Positions 8,324 to 16,871 are shown, counted from the first letter of the stretch. The stretch: DNA of 23,191 nucleotides from Anaerolineales bacterium (GCA_020634875.1 JACKAX010000044.1:1-23191), one strand, 5' to 3'. Notes: a model not told the origin generated them from the letters alone. Translations and numbers: made by a program.

Positions 8324-9097
8324 ATGCCTGCTTTTTCTGCTGATACGCCTCTTGCCAGCCGCCCTCGCGCGGTTATTGTTGGGGCCTCCTCCGGAATTGG
8401 CGCGGAACTGGCCCGCCAACTCGCCCGCGAAGGATACGCCCTTGCCCTTCTCGCTCGCCGTGCGGGAGATTTGCAAACCCTTGCGGATGAGATCAATACC
8501 CAATCCGGGGAAACTCGTGCAATCTCGTATCCCCACGATGTTATCGATTATGCAGCCATCCCCAGTCTTTTCCAGCAAATCTTGCAAGATGTCCAGCGCA
8601 TAGATGCATTTATTTACGTAGCTGGGGTGATGCCCAATGTGGCCTTCTCCGAATATTCGTTTGAAAAAGATCAATTGATGACGGAAGTTCACCTGTTGGG
8701 CGCAATGGCATGGCTTGGTCAAGTCGCGACCCTATTCGAGCGGATGAAAACCGGCCAAATCGTCGGCATTTCTTCCGTGGCGGCGGATCGCGGGCGGGTG
8801 AAAAACCCCGCGTATAACGCCTCGAAAGCCGGATTCGATACCTATCTCGAAGCTCTCCGCAACCGCCTGACCCGCTCGGGGGTTCATGTCCTGACCGTGC
8901 GCCCCGGCCCGGTGGACACCCCGATGACGAAAGGAGTCGGTGGTCTGTTCATGGTTCCCCCTGCCAAAGTGGCGCAAGACATCCTCCGTGCTATGCGCCG
9001 TCGCCAGCAGGTACTCTATACTCCGGCCCGTTGGCGGTTGATCATGTTCATTGTGCGGAATTTGCCATCGGTTGTGTTTAGACGATTAAATTTTTAG
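8324..9097 (+). CDS. Short-chain dehydrogenase, DprE2-like
   Basis: The 257-residue protein is an NAD(P)-dependent SDR. It has the nucleotide-binding GASSGIG (20-26), the VAGVMP segment in place of NNAG, the catalytic Ser of GISS (about 150), and Tyr164/Lys168 in YNASK. The C-terminal pattern, a 'TPARWR...MFIVRNLPSVVFRRL' end, resembles my recollection of mycobacterial DprE2 (Rv3791), which ends in a similar hydrophobic helix plus IFRKL. DprE2 reduces the keto intermediate made by DprE1 to decaprenylphosphoryl-arabinose. The DprE1-like gene two places downstream strengthens the call. AGGA (8313-8316) lies 7 bases before the ATG. The true substrate is not known, and a different polyprenyl sugar or generic SDR role is possible. 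Confidence 0.8.
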   Translation: MPAFSADTPLASRPRAVIVGASSGIGAELARQLAREGYALALLARRAGDLQTLADEINTQSGETRAISYPHDVIDYAAIPSLFQQILQDVQRIDAFIYVAGVMPNVAFSEYSFEKDQLMTEVHLLGAMAWLGQVATLFERMKTGQIVGISSVAADRGRVKNPAYNASKAGFDTYLEALRNRLTRSGVHVLTVRPGPVDTPMTKGVGGLFMVPPAKVAQDILRAMRRRQQVLYTPARWRLIMFIVRNLPSVVFRRLNF

Positions 9098-9115
9098 ACA
9101 AACAAATTTTATAAG

Positions 9116-9487
9116 ATGAGTTTAGGCACAATCGAATTCGGCCCGCGTAAAAGATCACTTACCTGGATTCGTTACACCCTTCTTCGGTTTCTCCTCGCGA
9201 TAGGTTTAATTACTGAAGGAGTAATTTGTCTGTACCGGGTTTCCTCGCCGACTATCTATTTGGCAGGGGGTTTAATTTATTTTGTGGTTAGTTATTGGAT
9301 GCATCCAAAACCGAACTTCAACGACATGGGGTGTTTCGGAACCTTGATCAATAACCCTTTTTCGTTTACAGATGATCTCAACCGGGGATTACTTTTTCTC
9401 CTCATCATTTTGCTTCCAGGTAGATTTATCTTGGAAGCCTGTGTAGATTTCACTTACCAGATCCTCAAACCTTTGTTCAATAGATGA
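9116..9487 (+). CDS. Small membrane protein of unknown function
   Basis: I do not recognise this 123-residue protein. It has a basic N-terminus (RKRSLTWIRY), hydrophobic segments at about 20-40, 46-62 and 91-112, and a polar loop 63-90 with HPKPNFNDMGCF and NPFSFTDDLNRG that looks conserved in character. Length and topology recall small GtrA-type flippase helpers, but no motif confirms it. It lies 18 bases after the SDR stop and 19 bases before the DprE1-like start, on the same strand, so it is probably co-transcribed. There is no good ribosome binding site at the ATG, which lowers confidence in the exact start. The work of its neighbours suggests a membrane step with a polyprenyl-linked sugar; that is inference. 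Confidence 0.65.
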   Translation: MSLGTIEFGPRKRSLTWIRYTLLRFLLAIGLITEGVICLYRVSSPTIYLAGGLIYFVVSYWMHPKPNFNDMGCFGTLINNPFSFTDDLNRGLLFLLIILLPGRFILEACVDFTYQILKPLFNR

Positions 9488-9506
9488 AGGTAATTAAAAC
9501 CTTTTT

Positions 9507-10922
9507 ATGAATGCACAATCTTACCTCCCCCTCGACCGCCTCGCGCGGCTCGATAATTTCGGTCATTCGATGACCTCGGTCGCTTACCTGTACCGGCCCA
9601 CGCATCCCGCTCAGGTAGCCGAACTCTTTGAAATTGCCCGTAAACAAGGCTCCACCGTTACTTTTCGCGGCTCCGGGCGCAGTTATGGTGACGCATCGCT
9701 CAACGCCGGGCGTGTCATCGTGGACCTCCGCCGGATGAACCGCATCCTAGACTGGAATCCCGCCACTGGGGTGATCACCTGCCAACCGGGGGTCACGATT
9801 GAACAACTTTGGAAATACATTATCGAAGATGGTTGGTGGCCGCCCGTTGTCCCTGGCACGATGTTCCCCACGTTGGGCGGCGTGTTGGGCGTCAACATTC
9901 ACGGAAAAAACAACTGGAAAAAAGGCACCATTGGCGAAAATGTCTTGAAGTTTACGGCCCTGCTTCCCACTGGCGAAGAGATCACCTGCACCCCGGAAGA
10001 TGATCTGTTTTACGCCATCATCGGCGGGATCGGGATGTTAGGCATGTTTACCTCGATCACAATGCAGATGAAGCGCATCTATTCCGGCAATGTGTGGGTG
10101 AATGCCTGGGCCGAGCCAAATCTGGCCGGAATGCTCACGGCGTTGGATGAATATAAGGATTATGATTATGATGTAGGCTGGATAGATTGCACATCCGATG
10201 GTGCCGGGCTGGGGCGGGGGCAAATGCACGCCGCCGAATATTTGGCCCCCAACGAAGACCCCAACGCCGTTCAGACGATGCGCGTCGACGCCCAGATTTT
10301 GCCGGATACGATGTTTGGGATTGTGCCGAAGTCTATTATCCATCTCTTCATGCAACCTTTTATGAACAACCTTGGCGTATGGATGGTGAACACAGCGAAA
10401 TATACGATGAACCGCACGCTTGGCAACCACAAACGGTATCAACAATCCCATGTGGCGTTCAACTTTTTGCTCGATTACGTGCCCAATTGGGAAAAAGCCT
10501 ACGGTTCGGGTGGGTTAATCCAATATCAGTGTTTTATCCCCAAAGAAACAGCGTTGGATGCATTTAGCGAGATCATTCGGCTCGGAAAGAAACGCGGCTT
10601 GCCCAACTACCTGGGTGTCCTCAAACGTCACCGACCTGACAAATTTCTGCTCACCCACGCGGTGGACGGGTTTTCGTTCGCACAGGATTACCGCGTCACG
10701 CGCGGGAACCGTACCCGCCTGGAAAAGCTAACCGCGGAACTCGATCGGGTTGTGCTGGAAGCGGGTGGACGGTTCTATTTTGCTAAAGATAGCACCCTTT
10801 CGCGCGATACTGTACATCAATATCTGGGACAAGAACGCATCGAAAAATTCCGTGCGCTGAAAGGCCAATATGATCCAGATGGGATTTTAGAATCAGATTT
10901 ATATCGGCGGTGTTTTGAGTAG
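9507..10922 (+). CDS. FAD-dependent oxidoreductase, DprE1-like (decaprenylphosphoryl-ribose oxidase family)
   Basis: The 471-residue protein is a VAO-fold flavoprotein. Its FAD-binding half (about 30-190) has FRGSGRSYGD (53-62), PGTMFPTLGGVLG (116-128), and IHGKN with His132. The C-terminal substrate cap has WEKAYGSGGLIQYQCFIP and GGRFYFAKDS with Lys427. Compared from memory with mycobacterial DprE1, these match the SYGD, HGKN (His132) and AKDS (Lys418) elements, so the catalytic set looks complete. The position of Cys387, the benzothiazinone target, is Ala392 here. The family oxidises the 2' hydroxyl of polyprenylphosphoryl-ribose, and the DprE2-like SDR two genes upstream would complete the epimerisation. 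The rhomboid gene converges 6 bases away with no visible terminator between. Confidence 0.88.
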   Translation: MNAQSYLPLDRLARLDNFGHSMTSVAYLYRPTHPAQVAELFEIARKQGSTVTFRGSGRSYGDASLNAGRVIVDLRRMNRILDWNPATGVITCQPGVTIEQLWKYIIEDGWWPPVVPGTMFPTLGGVLGVNIHGKNNWKKGTIGENVLKFTALLPTGEEITCTPEDDLFYAIIGGIGMLGMFTSITMQMKRIYSGNVWVNAWAEPNLAGMLTALDEYKDYDYDVGWIDCTSDGAGLGRGQMHAAEYLAPNEDPNAVQTMRVDAQILPDTMFGIVPKSIIHLFMQPFMNNLGVWMVNTAKYTMNRTLGNHKRYQQSHVAFNFLLDYVPNWEKAYGSGGLIQYQCFIPKETALDAFSEIIRLGKKRGLPNYLGVLKRHRPDKFLLTHAVDGFSFAQDYRVTRGNRTRLEKLTAELDRVVLEAGGRFYFAKDSTLSRDTVHQYLGQERIEKFRALKGQYDPDGILESDLYRRCFE

Positions 10923-10928
10923 TTGCTT

Positions 10929-11609
10929 CTACCACCGCAGGCGTTCGACATAGCGGGGTGTCGTCTGGCGCGCCAGCAATTTTGCAAATAGCAACCCAGT
11001 CACAAACCCACCAATGTGCGCCCAAAATGCTACCCCGCCGATGTCTGCCGCCCCTAACGCAAGCACACCCTCAAACAGTTGTAAAACAAACCACAGTCCA
11101 AGAACTATGACGGCTGGAACCATTGCCAACCGAATAAAGTAGCCAAGAAAGATCAAGGTTGTTACCCGGCTCTGGGGATAAAGCACGAGATAGGCGCCCA
11201 ACACCGCCGCAATTGCCCCGCTTGCCCCCACCGTCGGCAGTTGCGATCCCAGATTGGTCAAGATATGTGTAATGGATGCGGTGAATCCTCCGAGCAGATA
11301 GAAAAACAAATATCGCCCGTGGCCCATCGCATCTTCCACATTATCCCCAAAAATCCACAGATATAGCATATTCCCGGCAATATGAGCGAAGCCGGCATGC
11401 ATGAACATACTGGTGAAGATGTCTGTAATATCTCCAACGCTGATACCATTTGTGAATTGCGCAGGGATGAGGGCAAATTGATAGACAAAAGAATCCTGGC
11501 TAGAACCAAGCATCACTTGGAAAATGAAGACCAGAATGTTGATAAGGATGAGAATGTAATTGATATAGGGGGTGTGGTACGTGGGGTTCTCGTCCCGGAG
11601 GGGGATCAT
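10929..11609 (-). CDS. Rhomboid family intramembrane serine protease
   Basis: Rhomboids cleave transmembrane substrates within the membrane using a Ser-His pair. The 226-residue protein has about six to seven membrane segments, the HAGFAHIAGN motif (His76, Asn80), GASG with catalytic Ser130, and the partner His198 in FWAHIGG. The frame is open to 11648, but an extended -10 (TGATAAAAT, 11647-11639) overlaps that ATG, while the ATG at 11609 has AAAGGA 7 bases upstream; I chose 11609. It lies beside two large secreted proteins, but a functional link is only a guess. The stop is 6 bases from the convergent DprE1-like stop. Confidence 0.93.
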   Translation of the reverse strand: MIPLRDENPTYHTPYINYILILINILVFIFQVMLGSSQDSFVYQFALIPAQFTNGISVGDITDIFTSMFMHAGFAHIAGNMLYLWIFGDNVEDAMGHGRYLFFYLLGGFTASITHILTNLGSQLPTVGASGAIAAVLGAYLVLYPQSRVTTLIFLGYFIRLAMVPAVIVLGLWFVLQLFEGVLALGAADIGGVAFWAHIGGFVTGLLFAKLLARQTTPRYVERLRW

Positions 11610-11638
11610 AAGGAAATCCTTTTGGGCACTTTCTGCTA

Positions 11639-11647
11639 ATTTTATCA
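11639..11647 (-). promoter_or_regulatory. Candidate rhomboid promoter (extended -10)
   Basis: On the minus strand TGATAAAAT gives an extended -10 with TAAAAT at 11644-11639; the -35 position is weak. Transcription would begin near 11632, leaving a leader of about 25 bases with AAAGGA ahead of the ATG at 11609. Confidence 0.4.
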
Positions 11648-11707
11648 TCAGGTGCAGTTTTCTCTGACTCCCTGTCTATATTCAAGCATAGATATAAACC
11701 ATTCAGA

Positions 11708-11745
11708 TTGACGTAAGCATATTTCATTCAGATATAATGAATGAA
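11708..11745 (+). promoter_or_regulatory. Candidate promoter overlapped by a palindromic operator
   Basis: TTGACG (11708-11713) is followed after 19 bases by a perfect TATAAT (11733-11738). An 8+8-base perfect palindrome, TTCATTCA-N7-TGAATGAA (11723-11745), covers the -10 box. It points towards the secreted protein at 11993, with a leader of about 250 bases. A bound dimer would block polymerase. The spacer is 2 bases longer than ideal. Confidence 0.42.
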
Positions 11746-11992
11746 GTCATAGTACTAACGAGGGGTGACGAGTGATCTATTAAAGCAGAAATTGCTCATT
11801 CATCTTTTTTTCATTTTGAATATACTCACGCAACTTCCCCATACTCATTAAATTCAGGTTTCTACAGTTTGGCACTTTTGCTTTTTTGCATTAAATAAGC
11901 CTATAAGTAGTTTGTAACTCCCCGCCAAGGTCGCGGGCTTTTGGTGCTTTAAAAGCAAATGATTACCCACATAAATTTTTTCGGAGGATCGT
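11746..11992 (+). other. Long untranslated leader or gap with a GC hairpin
   Basis: No gene is visible. A hairpin CCCGC (11921-11925) with GCGGG (11933-11937) is followed by CTTTTGG, which resembles a weak attenuator. I could not match the region to a riboswitch family from memory. GGAGG at 11983-11987, 5 bases before the ATG, serves the next gene. Confidence 0.3.
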
Positions 11993-14284
11993 ATGTCTAA
12001 CCCCCATCTTAAAGGCCGTTTGGTCATTTTAGCCTTATGTCTGGTGCTTTTGGCTGCCGTCATAGGAATCCCGCTTCAACAGCGACAGGTTGCGGAAACT
12101 CCCTCGCCTGTTATGTTGATGCGTCCAGGCAGTGATGCTGTCCCAGTTACCAGAGATGTAACCGATACCTCGGTGAGCAAAGTCCAGAACGGTGAACTGG
12201 TTTATCCCGCCTCTTTCGATGGCGATTTGCGCGAACTGCCTCAAGTTGGTCCCAAAGAAAAAACCCTCGGCGTTGAGTTTGAGATGACTGGCCTCGATCA
12301 GAAAGCTGACCCTAATTTCGTAGACTCGGTTGCCCAGAATTTTAACGGTCCCCTGGCTATGCCCTCGCCCAGCACCAGTTTTGCCGGGCTGGATTTGACA
12401 AACTGGGGCGCAGGCTGGCCCCCCGATACCCAAGGCGATGTCGGCCCCAACCATTACATCCAGGCCGTCAACACCTCCATCGGCATTTACTCCAAAACCG
12501 GCGCCCAACTGGCCGCCTTCACCTTTGACACCTTGTTCGCCGGTACAGGCACCTCCTGCGATGCCGATAACAACGGCGACCCGGTCGTGCTGTACGACAA
12601 TGTCAGCGGACGCTGGATTATCTCCGATTTTGCCTGGACGAACATCCAAAATGGCCCATATTACGAATGTATCGCTGTTTCCAAAACCTCCGACCCGGTG
12701 TCCGGGGGCTGGTGGTTTTACGGCCTGCGCGCCGACGATGCAAGCCATCCCTGGCTAAATGACTACCCCAAGATGGGCATCTGGCAGGACGGCATTTACA
12801 TGACCGCCAATATGTTTGACTGCCTCACCAGCACTTGTGGCAGTGCTACCTACAAAGGTGTGCGGGTCTGGGCGCTCAATCGGGATGCTATGATCAATGG
12901 CTCTCCACTTAGCTACCAATATGCTGACCTTGGTTCTTCCTACTTCAGTTTGGTTCCCTCCAATGCGAAGGTCACACAAGCGCCAGCCGGAACCCCCAAC
13001 TACATGATGTCGTTGCAAACCACGACCACCATGTACACCTGGAAGATGAGCATTGACTGGAACAATTCCGCCAACTCCTCCTTCACCGGGCCAGTCAGTA
13101 CCAGCATTGCCTCGTACTCCAACGCCGCCTCTGTCCCCCAATTAGGTACCAGTGTCACCCTCGACTCCCTCGCTGGGCGTTTGATGGTGCAGTTGCAATA
13201 CAGCAATGTAGGAGGTAACCCGGCTTTGTGGGTGACCCACTCCGTGTCGACCAGCAGCCGTGCGGGCATCCGCTGGTATGAATTCCGCAACCTGACCGGG
13301 ACCCCCTCGGTCTACCAACAGGGGACCTACTCCCCCGATGCCACCCACCGGTGGATGGGGTCGGTTGCCGTGGATAGTCAGGGCAACATGGCGGTCGGCT
13401 ACAGTGCCTCCAGTTCGACCCTCAACCCGCAAATTCGCTATGCGGGCCGTTTGGCGAGTGATGCTTTAGGGCAGTTGGGGCAGGGCGAGGCCACCCTTAT
13501 CGCCGGGACAGGGTCGCAGACTACCTACACCCGCTGGGGGGACTACTCCGCCATGACGGTGGACGTGGATGGGTGTACGTTCTGGTACACCACGGAATAT
13601 TATGGCGCTACGGGCACAAACTGGCAGACCCGGATTGGCTCGTTCGCCTTCCCCGGATGTGCGGGCGGCCCCACCCCCACCCCAGGCCCCACAAATACCC
13701 CTGCCCCGACCAACACCCCCGCCCCCACGGCCACACCGACCAACACCCCAGGTGCGCCGTCAAGCACTGGTTTTATGGCTCCTAGCGCCAACTCGCCAGT
13801 CACCACCTCTTCGGGCGACAACAATGGGTATGAAACCAATCCTACGAATGCCTATAGCGATGATGGTGTCTTCGCCGTAGATAACAACAGCGGCACCGGT
13901 ACCAGCACGAGTTGTACGAATAATCGTAAAGATCGCCATATCTTTTATAACTACAACTTCAACATTCCGGGCACAGCAACGGTCACCGGAATTGAAGTAC
14001 GGTTGGATGCTCGTGCGGATAGCACAACCGGGAATCCCAAGATATGCGTTGAGATTTCCTGGAATGGTGGCACCTCTTGGACTGCCGTCAAACAGACTTC
14101 AACCCTAACAACCAGCGAAACCACCTATATCCTCGGCGGTCCGACCGATACCTGGGGGCGTTTGTGGGCTGCGGGAGAGTTCGCAAACTCTAGTTTCCGA
14201 ATTCGCATCGTGGATGTGGCGAGTAATACCTCACGTGACTTCTCTCTGGATTACATCGCTGTCAACGTCTACTACCAGCCCTGA
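11993..14284 (+). CDS. Large secreted protein, paralogue A, with Pro/Thr linker and beta-sandwich-like tail
   Basis: I recognise this as a secreted repeat-type family but cannot name its function. The 763-residue protein starts with a signal peptide or anchor (LVILALCLVLLAAVIGI, about 10-26). A large domain (about 125-555) begins with GDVGPNHYIQAVNTSIGIYSKTG and holds Asp/Trp-rich blade-like repeats (GDPVVLYDNVSGRWII, YPKMGIW, SYSPDATHRWMGS-type), which suggests a beta-propeller. A PTPTPGPTNTP-type linker (about 559-588) leads to a tail domain (593-763) with a run of Ser/Thr/Asn, probably a beta sandwich. Most blocks recur in the next gene. A surface adhesin, sugar-binding or cell-envelope role is possible. 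GGAGG 5 bases before the ATG supports the start, and a terminator closes the gene. Confidence 0.85.
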   Translation: MSNPHLKGRLVILALCLVLLAAVIGIPLQQRQVAETPSPVMLMRPGSDAVPVTRDVTDTSVSKVQNGELVYPASFDGDLRELPQVGPKEKTLGVEFEMTGLDQKADPNFVDSVAQNFNGPLAMPSPSTSFAGLDLTNWGAGWPPDTQGDVGPNHYIQAVNTSIGIYSKTGAQLAAFTFDTLFAGTGTSCDADNNGDPVVLYDNVSGRWIISDFAWTNIQNGPYYECIAVSKTSDPVSGGWWFYGLRADDASHPWLNDYPKMGIWQDGIYMTANMFDCLTSTCGSATYKGVRVWALNRDAMINGSPLSYQYADLGSSYFSLVPSNAKVTQAPAGTPNYMMSLQTTTTMYTWKMSIDWNNSANSSFTGPVSTSIASYSNAASVPQLGTSVTLDSLAGRLMVQLQYSNVGGNPALWVTHSVSTSSRAGIRWYEFRNLTGTPSVYQQGTYSPDATHRWMGSVAVDSQGNMAVGYSASSSTLNPQIRYAGRLASDALGQLGQGEATLIAGTGSQTTYTRWGDYSAMTVDVDGCTFWYTTEYYGATGTNWQTRIGSFAFPGCAGGPTPTPGPTNTPAPTNTPAPTATPTNTPGAPSSTGFMAPSANSPVTTSSGDNNGYETNPTNAYSDDGVFAVDNNSGTGTSTSCTNNRKDRHIFYNYNFNIPGTATVTGIEVRLDARADSTTGNPKICVEISWNGGTSWTAVKQTSTLTTSETTYILGGPTDTWGRLWAAGEFANSSFRIRIVDVASNTSRDFSLDYIAVNVYYQP

Positions 14285-14324
14285 CATATTTTCTAAACGT
14301 TTAATAGCGTTTGCCTGAAAAAAG

Positions 14325-14362
14325 AAGATGCGGTGGGACAAATTCCCCGCCGCATCTTTTTT
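14325..14362 (+). terminator. Intrinsic terminator after secreted protein A
   Basis: AAGATGCGG (14325-14333) pairs with CCGCATCTT near 14350-14358. The stem is extended by GGG/CCC over a loop and followed by six T. It separates the two paralogues, so they are not one simple transcript. Confidence 0.85.
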
Positions 14363-14373
14363 AATTCTTCTAC

Positions 14374-14379
14374 TATAAT
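14374..14379 (+). promoter_or_regulatory. Possible -10 box for secreted protein B
   Basis: A perfect TATAAT lies between the upstream terminator and the ribosome binding site (AGGAG, 14400-14404) of the next gene. No good -35 is seen because that position is inside the terminator stem. Confidence 0.38.
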
Positions 14380-14414
14380 TCTATGACCCCAAATCCCTCA
14401 GGAGAATCTACAAC

Positions 14415-16871
14415 ATGATACCGAAAAAAAAGACCATGCTAGTATTAGCACTTTTGGCCCTGTTCAGCATCTTGCTGGTCAGTTCCCCCGCCTTTTGGGC
14501 GACAGCCTCTCCCGTTCGGAAAGAGGCCGAAGTGGCCGGCACTTACCGAGGCCTCAGTCCTGTGGCTCAGTTCGATGTTTCACCCCCATTGCGGGAGATG
14601 AAACCTGCTGAACTTGATTTCCGCTCTGGCTTGGAAATTTTAGATGATCGGCCTACCGGGTTTGAAGGCCCATACGGTCCGCAGGATGTTGATCCGTTGG
14701 TGCAAACCGTCAAAGGCCCCACCCTCATTCCTTCCCCGATTTTGAGCTTTGACGGACAGAGCAATATTGCAGGCGTTCAACCCCCTGATCCGGTTGGGGA
14801 TGTTGGCCCTAACCATTATGTGGCAATGAGTAACCTGCATCTCTCGGTATATAGCAAAACCGGGACGCTACTTTTTGGACCGGTAGCTACGAATACCATC
14901 TGGTCTGGCTTTGGCGGTGCTTGTCAAAATGAGAATGCAGGTGATCCCGTAGTTCTCCACGATCAGTTTTCTGATCGCTGGATTGTGACCCAGTTTACAG
15001 CTGCAGGCCCCACCTATTACAACTGTGTTGCCATTTCTACCACAGGCGATCCTACCGGTTCCTACTATCGCTATGCGATCACCACCGGCACTAATTTCCC
15101 AGATTACCCCAAATATGGTGTCTGGAGTGATGCTTACTACATCAGCACCCGTGAATTTGCGGGTTCGGCATTTGCGGGTGTTGGCGCGTATGCACTAAAC
15201 CGTACGCAGATGATCGCCGGAAACCCCTCTCCTCAGGTAATTTCCTTCCTGGTTGCCCCTGGCTCGACTGTTTATAACATTGGTGATGGGCTTCTGCCTG
15301 CAGACCTGGATGGAAGCACGCTTCCGCCCTCTGGTAGCCCTGAATTTTACGTTGGATCGATGGATAATGGTGGCCCTTACGGAGCGCCCCAGGACGCACT
15401 TACCCTTTGGAAGTTCACAGTCAATTGGACCACCCCGGCTTCCTCCAGTTTTGTTCTCGCAAATACACTTCCAATAGCTGCATTTGACTCGATCTTTCCT
15501 TGCACCCCCGCCGGCTCCCGTTCCTGTATTTCACAACCCGGAACCACCAACAAAATTGATATTCTTTCGTATCGTCAGCGCCCAACCTGGCGGCTTGCTT
15601 ACCGCAACTTTGGGTCTTACGAGTCCCTGGTAACCAACCAATCCGTCGAAGCTGTGACCAACCGCGCGGGCGTACGCTGGTGGGAAATTCGCGATCCAAA
15701 CGGTTCTGCGTTTATTTACCAGGAAGGCACCTATTCGCCGGATGCCACGAACCGTTGGATGGGGAGTATCGCGATGGATAAAGATGGCAATATGGGCCTG
15801 GCTTATAGTGCCTCCTCCACGACCGTTTTCCCCAGCCTGTGGTACACCGGACGTTTGGCGGGAGATCCGCTTGGCACAATGTCGCAGGGCGAGGCATCCA
15901 TCTTTGACGGAACCGCGTCCCAAACCTCCGGTCAACGTTGGGGTGATTACACCTCGCTCAACGTTGATCCGGTGGATGATTGTACTTTCTGGTATGTTAA
16001 TGAATACTTGCCCACTAGTGGTTCCAACTGGCGTTTGCGGATTGGGGCTTTCAAATTCCCATCCTGCAACAGTGGCCCTACTCCCACCCCGACGAATACT
16101 TTCACCCCGACGATTACGCCCTCTCCCACCAACACCCCCACGCCTACCAATACACCTCTCCCTGGAAGCAACGAAATGCATGTTGCCAGTATTGATATGT
16201 CGGTGGGCACAAACGGGAGCAATCGCAATTTCGGTCAGGCACTTGTTACCATTGTAGATGCTAACAGCCAACCTGTGAGTGGCGCGACGGTATTTGGCAC
16301 CTTTTCTGGCGATTCTTCCGGTTCTGTCAACGGTGTGACCAACGCGAACGGTCAAGTCACCCTGACCTCTCCTGTGAAGAAAAATGGTGCAAACTGGACT
16401 TTTTGTGTGACGAATGTGACCAAATCCGGATGGACGTACAACGCGGCGGCAAATGTGGAAACCTGTGATAGCACTGGAGGCGGTCCTACCGCAACGCCCA
16501 CTCCCACAATGACCCCGACTACACAACCCGGAAACACCATGCACATTGGCGACCTCGATGGCTCCTCTGCCCCCAATGGAAGCCGGTGGGACGCGACGGT
16601 GACGATAACCGTTCACGACGCGGCACATAATCCCATCGCTGGGGTTACGGTCAGCGGCGCGTGGAGTAATGGCGCGAGCGGAAGTGGCTCGTGCGTGACC
16701 GATGTCAATGGGCAATGTTCCATTACAAAAACTGGTCTTCGCACAAACGTTAACAGCGTTGTTTTCACGGTGACGAATGCCACGAGCGGTTCGTACACCT
16801 ACCAATCATCTGCCAATCATGATCCCGATGGCGATAGCAACGGGACAACGATTACGGTCAACAAGCCTTAA
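14415..16871 (+). CDS. Large secreted protein, paralogue B, with two Ig-like tail domains
   Basis: The 818-residue paralogue of the preceding gene has a signal peptide (MLVLALLALFSILLVSS, about 8-24) and the same propeller-like domain (about 115-550: PDPVGDVGPNHYVAMSN, GDPVVLHDQFSDRWIVTQF, YSPDATNRWMGSI, QRWGDYTSLNVD). It differs in its tail: a PTPTNTFTPT linker (554-583), a first Ig-like domain (about 586-685: EMHVASIDMSVG, VSGATVFGTFSG, VTNANGQVTLTSP), a second short TP linker (692-706), and a second Ig-like domain (709-818: MHIGDLDGSS, ITVHDAAHNPIAGVTVSG, ending DPDGDSNGTTITVNKP). The role is unknown; export and surface display are inferred from the architecture. AGGAG lies 10 bases before the ATG. 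Confidence 0.86.
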   Translation: MIPKKKTMLVLALLALFSILLVSSPAFWATASPVRKEAEVAGTYRGLSPVAQFDVSPPLREMKPAELDFRSGLEILDDRPTGFEGPYGPQDVDPLVQTVKGPTLIPSPILSFDGQSNIAGVQPPDPVGDVGPNHYVAMSNLHLSVYSKTGTLLFGPVATNTIWSGFGGACQNENAGDPVVLHDQFSDRWIVTQFTAAGPTYYNCVAISTTGDPTGSYYRYAITTGTNFPDYPKYGVWSDAYYISTREFAGSAFAGVGAYALNRTQMIAGNPSPQVISFLVAPGSTVYNIGDGLLPADLDGSTLPPSGSPEFYVGSMDNGGPYGAPQDALTLWKFTVNWTTPASSSFVLANTLPIAAFDSIFPCTPAGSRSCISQPGTTNKIDILSYRQRPTWRLAYRNFGSYESLVTNQSVEAVTNRAGVRWWEIRDPNGSAFIYQEGTYSPDATNRWMGSIAMDKDGNMGLAYSASSTTVFPSLWYTGRLAGDPLGTMSQGEASIFDGTASQTSGQRWGDYTSLNVDPVDDCTFWYVNEYLPTSGSNWRLRIGAFKFPSCNSGPTPTPTNTFTPTITPSPTNTPTPTNTPLPGSNEMHVASIDMSVGTNGSNRNFGQALVTIVDANSQPVSGATVFGTFSGDSSGSVNGVTNANGQVTLTSPVKKNGANWTFCVTNVTKSGWTYNAAANVETCDSTGGGPTATPTPTMTPTTQPGNTMHIGDLDGSSAPNGSRWDATVTITVHDAAHNPIAGVTVSGAWSNGASGSGSCVTDVNGQCSITKTGLRTNVNSVVFTVTNATSGSYTYQSSANHDPDGDSNGTTITVNKP

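Noticed and set aside
11876..11892. A sigma-54-like promoter (TGGCAC ... TTTGCA) upstream of secreted protein A
   Set aside because: The spacing between the GG and GC elements is wrong for -24/-12 boxes.
11921..11943. A riboswitch in the leader of secreted protein A (GC hairpin followed by CTTTTGG)
   Set aside because: I could not match it to the c-di-GMP, cobalamin, SAM or other aptamer consensus that I know, so only the hairpin is reported.
12035..12748. A 237-residue open frame on the minus strand, antisense to secreted protein A
   Set aside because: It mirrors the third-position GC bias of the real gene and has no ribosome binding site or known motif.
15531..16805. A 424-residue open frame on the minus strand, antisense to secreted protein B
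   Set aside because: It is a shadow of the strongly supported plus-strand gene, has no recognisable domain, and has an unnatural composition rich in Arg, His, Gly and Cys.
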